Shown here piece by piece: positions 60,399-64,000 of a stretch of 64,000 nt of DNA. The notes below the pieces were generated by a model that saw nothing but the letters and a program-made list of their open reading frames with translations, was not told the DNA's origin and made no database searches. The stretch comes from Pedobacter cryoconitis (GTDB lineage Bacteria; Bacteroidota; Bacteroidia; Sphingobacteriales; Sphingobacteriaceae). The translations under genes were made by a program, and so were the position numbers. The stretch is from contig NZ_QLLR01000018.1 of the NCBI RefSeq assembly GCF_003259615.1, forward strand, positions 53,821 through 117,820. Reading direction: 5' to 3'. The first letter of the stretch is position 1, and every line of letters starts with the position of its first letter.

Positions 60399-61688
60399 AT
60401 GAGCAACGGAAATAAGCAAAACCCGCAAAAAAAGAAGAAAACAGATTCCCTCTTTACAAGGATTAATAAATGGCTGCATCTTTGGCTCGGCCTTGCTTCC
60501 GGAGTTATCGTTTTAATCGTCTGTATTACGGCCTGTATCTGGGTATTCAACGAAGAGATCACCGCTTTACTGGAGCCAGAAACCAAAGTAGAGAAACAGG
60601 ACAAAGCGGTATTGACTCCTGCTCAGTTAACTACCGTTGCTAAAAGCTTATATCCTAATCTGACAGCTTCTTATGCCACCTATCAACAAGGGCGTGTAAT
60701 TACACTAGCATTAAAAGATCCAAAATCAAAAGAACGCAGAAGCGGCGGGGTAACTTTAAAGATCAATCCGTACACAGGGAAAGTAATCAACGCCGTAGAA
60801 CGTAAAAAAGGAGAAACTGACTTTTTCAGGTTTATACTCAACGGACACCGTTTTTTATGGATGCCTTATAAAATCGGAAGACCGATTGTAAACTATGGTA
60901 CCATGGTATTTGTGGTGCTGCTCATTACCGGAATGATCTGGTGGTATCCTAAAAAATGGAACAAATCTACACGTGATAAAAGTTTCAAAATTAAATGGGG
61001 AGCCTCATTTAAAAGACTGAATCTTGATCTACATAATGTACTGGGATTTTATTCTCTGCTTTTTCTGCTTGCCATAGCCCTTACAGGAATGGTATATGGT
61101 ATCCAGTGGTATAGCGAAAGTTTATACTGGGCTACTACAGGAGGGGAAAAATTAGCCGAATTCAAACGCCTGGAATCTGATTCCCTGCAAGCAAATAAAT
61201 TCTATACCCCGGAAAAGGCAATGGATGCAGCATGGCATAAAGTTGCCGCTAAACATCCGAAATCGATTGGGTTCTATTATAGTTTCCCTGACGCTTCTGA
61301 GGCAAAATCTGCAATAAACATTACTGTATATCCTAGTGCGGGTCAGTTTTACAACAATGTAGGCTACACCTTTGACCAGCATACTTTAAAAGAGCTCAAA
61401 TCTGATGATATTTATTCCTCCTCTTATGCTGATGCCGGAGTGGGCGGTAAGATCCGTAAAATGAACTATGACATTCATGTTGGGAGTATTCTCGGTTTTC
61501 CCGGTAAAGTTCTGGCTTTCCTTGCTTCCCTTATTGGTGCTTCTTTGCCAATCACAGGTTTTCTGATCTGGTATGGCCGTAAATTCAAGAAAAAAGGGAC
61601 TAAGAATACTAAACCTGCACAATCTACTATTGCAAAAGAGGTTAAACCTCTTCCCCTATCAAAACCTGAATTACAGGAAACTATATAA
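60399..61688 (+). CDS. PepSY-associated transmembrane protein
   Basis: A 429-residue inner-membrane protein. A cytoplasmic Lys-rich N-terminus (QNPQKKKKTDS) is followed by helix 1 (about 28-48), a periplasmic PepSY part (about 65-150, GGVTLKINPYTGKVI), helices near 165-185, 215-240 and 370-390, and a Lys-rich C-terminus. The family often occurs with siderophore receptors and is thought to act as a ferric reductase or accessory. The DUF4198 gene follows 200 bases later, so they may form one iron/metal module. Confidence 0.88.
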   Translation: MSNGNKQNPQKKKKTDSLFTRINKWLHLWLGLASGVIVLIVCITACIWVFNEEITALLEPETKVEKQDKAVLTPAQLTTVAKSLYPNLTASYATYQQGRVITLALKDPKSKERRSGGVTLKINPYTGKVINAVERKKGETDFFRFILNGHRFLWMPYKIGRPIVNYGTMVFVVLLITGMIWWYPKKWNKSTRDKSFKIKWGASFKRLNLDLHNVLGFYSLLFLLAIALTGMVYGIQWYSESLYWATTGGEKLAEFKRLESDSLQANKFYTPEKAMDAAWHKVAAKHPKSIGFYYSFPDASEAKSAINITVYPSAGQFYNNVGYTFDQHTLKELKSDDIYSSSYADAGVGGKIRKMNYDIHVGSILGFPGKVLAFLASLIGASLPITGFLIWYGRKFKKKGTKNTKPAQSTIAKEVKPLPLSKPELQETI

Positions 61689-61710
61689 TCCCTCTTAACA
61701 ATTATAAACT

Positions 61711-61886
61711 AATAAAACCATCATGACTTTTCAAATCATGCAACGAAATCAAAATAAAATCATGATAGCTTCATAACCAATAAAAAACAATTAAAACTAA
61801 TGAAACCATTATGATTTTTCAAATCACGCAACGAAATAAAAATAAAATCATGATAGCTTCATAACCAATAAAAAACAATTAAATAC
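61711..61886. repeat. Two tandem copies of an 88-base unit before DUF4198
   Basis: Copy 1 (61711-61798) and copy 2 (61799-61886) differ at five single positions and a one-base insertion near the end. The last 40 or so bases of the shared part are identical. Each unit ends in ACTAATGAAA; in copy 2 this is the real start of DUF4198 (ATG 61889), in copy 1 it is an ATG at 61800 that runs into a stop after four codons (MKPL). A partial third edge (ACTAATAAAA) precedes copy 1. Confidence 0.9.
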
Positions 61887-61888
61887 TA

Positions 61889-62599
61889 ATGAAAAAACTA
61901 GCATTTTTAACCCTGAGCATTCTATTTTGTTTAATTACAAGCAAAATTTCTGCGCACGCACTTTGGATAGAAACCGGAACTACCGGAAAAATCGGTCAGC
62001 AGCAAACCGTAAAAGTCTATTACGGCGAATATGTGTCTAACGAAAGAGAAAATGTTTCCAAATGGTACTCTGATGTCAAAGATTTTACCTTATGGCTTGT
62101 AGGCCCTGATCAGCAAAGAACTCAGCTTAAGTTAACTGCTGATAGCAATTCATTTACAAGTAGCTTTACACCTGATAAAAATGGCTCATACAACTTAGAA
62201 GTCAGCCATGAAGCGAAAGAACTTGGCGGTACTACTAAATACCACTTTTTGGCAAGCAGTAATGTTACTGTCGGAAAAACCCATGCAGTTGCGGCAAATA
62301 CGAATGTATTGAATTTAAAGCTTGACAACAATGCACCAGTAAAAGTGAATCAAAATATTAAACTAACTGCCTTTTTAAAAAAAGAAGTTGCAAAAGCTAA
62401 AACAGTTACCATATTCTCTCCATCAGGCTGGGCTAAAGAAACCAAAACAGATGAAAATGGTAATGTGCAGTTTACACCAATCTGGCCTGGAAGATATGTG
62501 ATTGAAGTTGCTGAATTTCAAAAAGTAAAAGGTGAACATCAGGGCAAAGCCTATGAAGCCATCTGGCAAGGTGCTACTTATAGCTTCGAAGTAAAATAA
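61889..62599 (+). CDS. DUF4198 secreted protein
   Basis: A 236-residue exported protein with signal peptide ending SKISA and mature N-terminus HALWIETG, a mark of DUF4198 (periplasmic proteins linked to nickel/cobalt or other metal uptake). Residues about 25-130 and 135-236 form two beta-sandwich halves. The 5' end follows a tandem 88-base duplication that includes its start region. The IS256-type element begins 22 bases after its stop codon, so any downstream partner (such as a TonB-dependent receptor) is outside the window or displaced. Confidence 0.82.
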   Translation: MKKLAFLTLSILFCLITSKISAHALWIETGTTGKIGQQQTVKVYYGEYVSNERENVSKWYSDVKDFTLWLVGPDQQRTQLKLTADSNSFTSSFTPDKNGSYNLEVSHEAKELGGTTKYHFLASSNVTVGKTHAVAANTNVLNLKLDNNAPVKVNQNIKLTAFLKKEVAKAKTVTIFSPSGWAKETKTDENGNVQFTPIWPGRYVIEVAEFQKVKGEHQGKAYEAIWQGATYSFEVK

Positions 62600-62690
62600 A
62601 GAAAGACATCTTATCAAAAAGGAGACTGTAAAGTGAACTGTGTCAACTCTTGACAACAAAGAGTAAGAATAAGTAATTTAGCACCAACTT

Positions 62691-63947
62691 ATGGACACAG
62701 GAAAAAGTAAAAAACCATTTGATTTTGAACGCTTCAAAGAAGAAGCTATGGAGGGCCTTTATCAAGGCAAAAAGATGGGTGGCACCGATGGTGTATTCGC
62801 CCCAATGTTGAAACATCTGCTAGAATCAATGCTGGAGGGCGAGCTTGATAACCACCTGGAAGAAAGTAGATCTTCCGGAGAAAGCAACCGCAAAAATGGG
62901 AAGACAAAGAAGACTGTACGCAGTCTTCAGTCCGGGCATTTCGAGCTGGAAAGTACTCGTGATCGCAATGGGACTTTTGAGCCTAAGATCGTTCCTAAAC
63001 GGCAATTGATCATTACCGAGGAACTGGAAGACAATGTAATAGCGATGTACGCACGTGGAATGAGTACTCGCAATATTTCTGATTATGTAAAGGAAATGTA
63101 TGCAATGGATATTTCTGCAACAGAAATATCCAACATCACAGACCGGATTATTCCAGCGATGAATGAATGGCGGAACCGTCCGTTAGAAGCGGTCTATCCT
63201 TTTGTATTTCTGGATTGTATGCATTATAAAGTGCGCGAAAGCGGAGGTGTTGAATCTCGTGCAGTTTATAATATTCTGGGCGTTAACCGCGCAGGAAAAA
63301 AGGACTTAATTGGCGTGTATCTTTCAGAAAATGAGGGTGCTAAATTCTGGCTCTCTGTACTTACTGATTTAAAGCAGCGCGGTGTAGATGATATCCTTGT
63401 TGCATGCATAGATGGGCTAAAAGGCTTTCCTGAAGCGATAGCGGCAGTATTTCCCAAGACGCAGGTACAGTTATGCATTGTCCACCAGATCCGGACAAGC
63501 CTGCGTTATGTGCCAGAGAAGGATAAAAAGGCTGTCGTTGCTGATCTTAAGCCTGTTTATAAGGCTATCAATCAAGAACAGGGGTATGAAAAGTTACTGG
63601 AATTTGAAGATAAATGGGGTAAAAAATATCCGCTATCAGTAAAGAGCTGGTTAGATAATTGGACGAATCTTTCTACATATTTTGAATATTCTGCAGAAAT
63701 CAGAAAGGTCATTTATACCACTAATGCAATTGAAGGAATGCATCGCCAAATCCGCAAAATAACTAAAACAAAGGGTGCCTTCACTTCAGATCAGTCACTG
63801 CTAAAGCTCGTATACCTAGCCTACAGAGACTTCTCTAAAAAGTGGACTATGCCTATGTGGAACTGGGGCTTGACAATGTCACAACTACATATTAAATTTG
63901 GTGATAGATTGAAAGCCTTCGGCGACTTCTTCTTAGGTGGAGGCTGA
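62691..63947 (+). CDS. IS256-family transposase
   Basis: A 418-residue mutator-type DDE transposase. The catalytic residues are in VFLDCMHYKVRE (Asp), LVACIDGLKGFPEAI (Asp) and YTTNAIEGMHRQIRKITKTKG (Glu). The N-terminus carries a DNA-binding helix-turn-helix near 95-150 (GMSTRNISDYVKEMYAMDISATEISNITDR). Full length and without frameshift, so probably active. Its stop codon lies inside a 21-bp perfect hairpin. Confidence 0.95.
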   Translation: MDTGKSKKPFDFERFKEEAMEGLYQGKKMGGTDGVFAPMLKHLLESMLEGELDNHLEESRSSGESNRKNGKTKKTVRSLQSGHFELESTRDRNGTFEPKIVPKRQLIITEELEDNVIAMYARGMSTRNISDYVKEMYAMDISATEISNITDRIIPAMNEWRNRPLEAVYPFVFLDCMHYKVRESGGVESRAVYNILGVNRAGKKDLIGVYLSENEGAKFWLSVLTDLKQRGVDDILVACIDGLKGFPEAIAAVFPKTQVQLCIVHQIRTSLRYVPEKDKKAVVADLKPVYKAINQEQGYEKLLEFEDKWGKKYPLSVKSWLDNWTNLSTYFEYSAEIRKVIYTTNAIEGMHRQIRKITKTKGAFTSDQSLLKLVYLAYRDFSKKWTMPMWNWGLTMSQLHIKFGDRLKAFGDFFLGGG

Positions 63948-63971
63948 AGGAGCCTCCACCTAAGAAGAAGT
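63925..63971. repeat. 21-bp perfect hairpin across the transposase stop codon
   Basis: Arms at 63925-63945 and 63951-63971 are perfectly complementary, with loop GAAGG. The left arm holds the last six sense codons and the first base of the TGA stop. No T run follows, so it is not a standard terminator. Confidence 0.9.
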
Positions 63972-64000
63972 GATGTTGACACAGTTCACTTTACACTCCC

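Larger units (their letters stand above)
62622..64000 (+). mobile_element. IS256-family insertion sequence, complete in window
   Basis: Terminal inverted repeats of 26 bases match at 24 positions: 62622-62647 and 63975-64000 (core TGTAAAGTGAACTGTGTCAAC identical in both, reading outward ends inward). They enclose one transposase gene. The right repeat ends at the last base of the window, so the target duplication cannot be checked. Confidence 0.85.

Noticed and set aside
61711..61886. CRISPR array
   Set aside because: Only two adjacent copies without spacers and no cas genes; this is a tandem duplication.

Overview
The window is AT-rich bacterial chromosome from the Bacteroidota, most likely Sphingobacteriaceae (Pedobacter or a close relative). 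The evidence is the gene set (GLPGLI protein, DUF4296 lipoprotein, type III glutamine synthetase, NifU/Nfu protein, POT peptide transporters, ECF sigma factors without classical Zn anti-sigma factors), the lack of Shine-Dalgarno sequences, and repeated TAnnTTTG boxes a short distance before start codons, which are the Bacteroidota -7 element. The taxon is an inference; no rRNA is present.

Layout. 1-3035 (minus): an OsmC - M28 peptidase - M1 peptidase operon, the last gene cut by the window edge. 3163-9037 (plus): a DUF4153 membrane protein and three unrecognised proteins, two of them secreted. 9237-13859: an ECF sigma factor without a neighbouring anti-sigma gene, then an outer-membrane beta-barrel protein directly abutting a GLPGLI protein. 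13932-19782 (plus): thiolase with a coupled secreted protein, then two tandem POT peptide transporters. 19944-24779: polyprenol-phosphate mannosyltransferase, YdeI-like protein, TIGR02757 protein, a trans-sulfuration PLP enzyme and ProS. 24887-27390: Gly/Tyr-rich lipoprotein and a FadL-like porin. 27453-29844: UbiD and Dps. 30029-33319: LysM/double-psi-barrel protein, uridine kinase, CoA-transferase subunits. 33459-37616: sugar dehydrogenase lipoprotein, MutS2, DUF4296. 37688-41305: YggS, GNAT, aspartate kinase and methyltransferase operon. 41407-43340: cold-shock protein, peroxiredoxin, DUF72. 43411-45442: ECF sigma factor with a membrane-anchored trypsin-like protease, and a divergent small lipoprotein. 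45548-51667: PurB, Nfu, and an MtaB-Lgt-IMPase operon, then UbiX. 52128-52201: tRNA-His. 52457-59447: RNase H, a VOC-TrmN6-phosphoesterase-FBPase operon, glutamine synthetase III, PurM. 59509-64000: AraC regulator, divergent PepSY and DUF4198 genes, and a complete IS256-type element that ends at the last base.

Most of the window is ordinary core genome. The parts most worth following are: the sigma factor/anti-sigma-like protease pair at 43411-45082 with a 9-bp inverted repeat in its divergent promoter region; the PepSY/DUF4198 module with three evenly spaced half-sites and an 88-bp tandem duplication ending at a start codon; a promoter-hairpin-T-run leader before ubiX; a tRNA-His with two adjacent U-U mismatches in its acceptor stem; and a 21-bp perfect hairpin over the transposase stop codon. 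Several genes can only start at GTG or TTG. I found no CRISPR array, defence island, prophage or secondary-metabolite cluster, and I do not claim a clearly new system.
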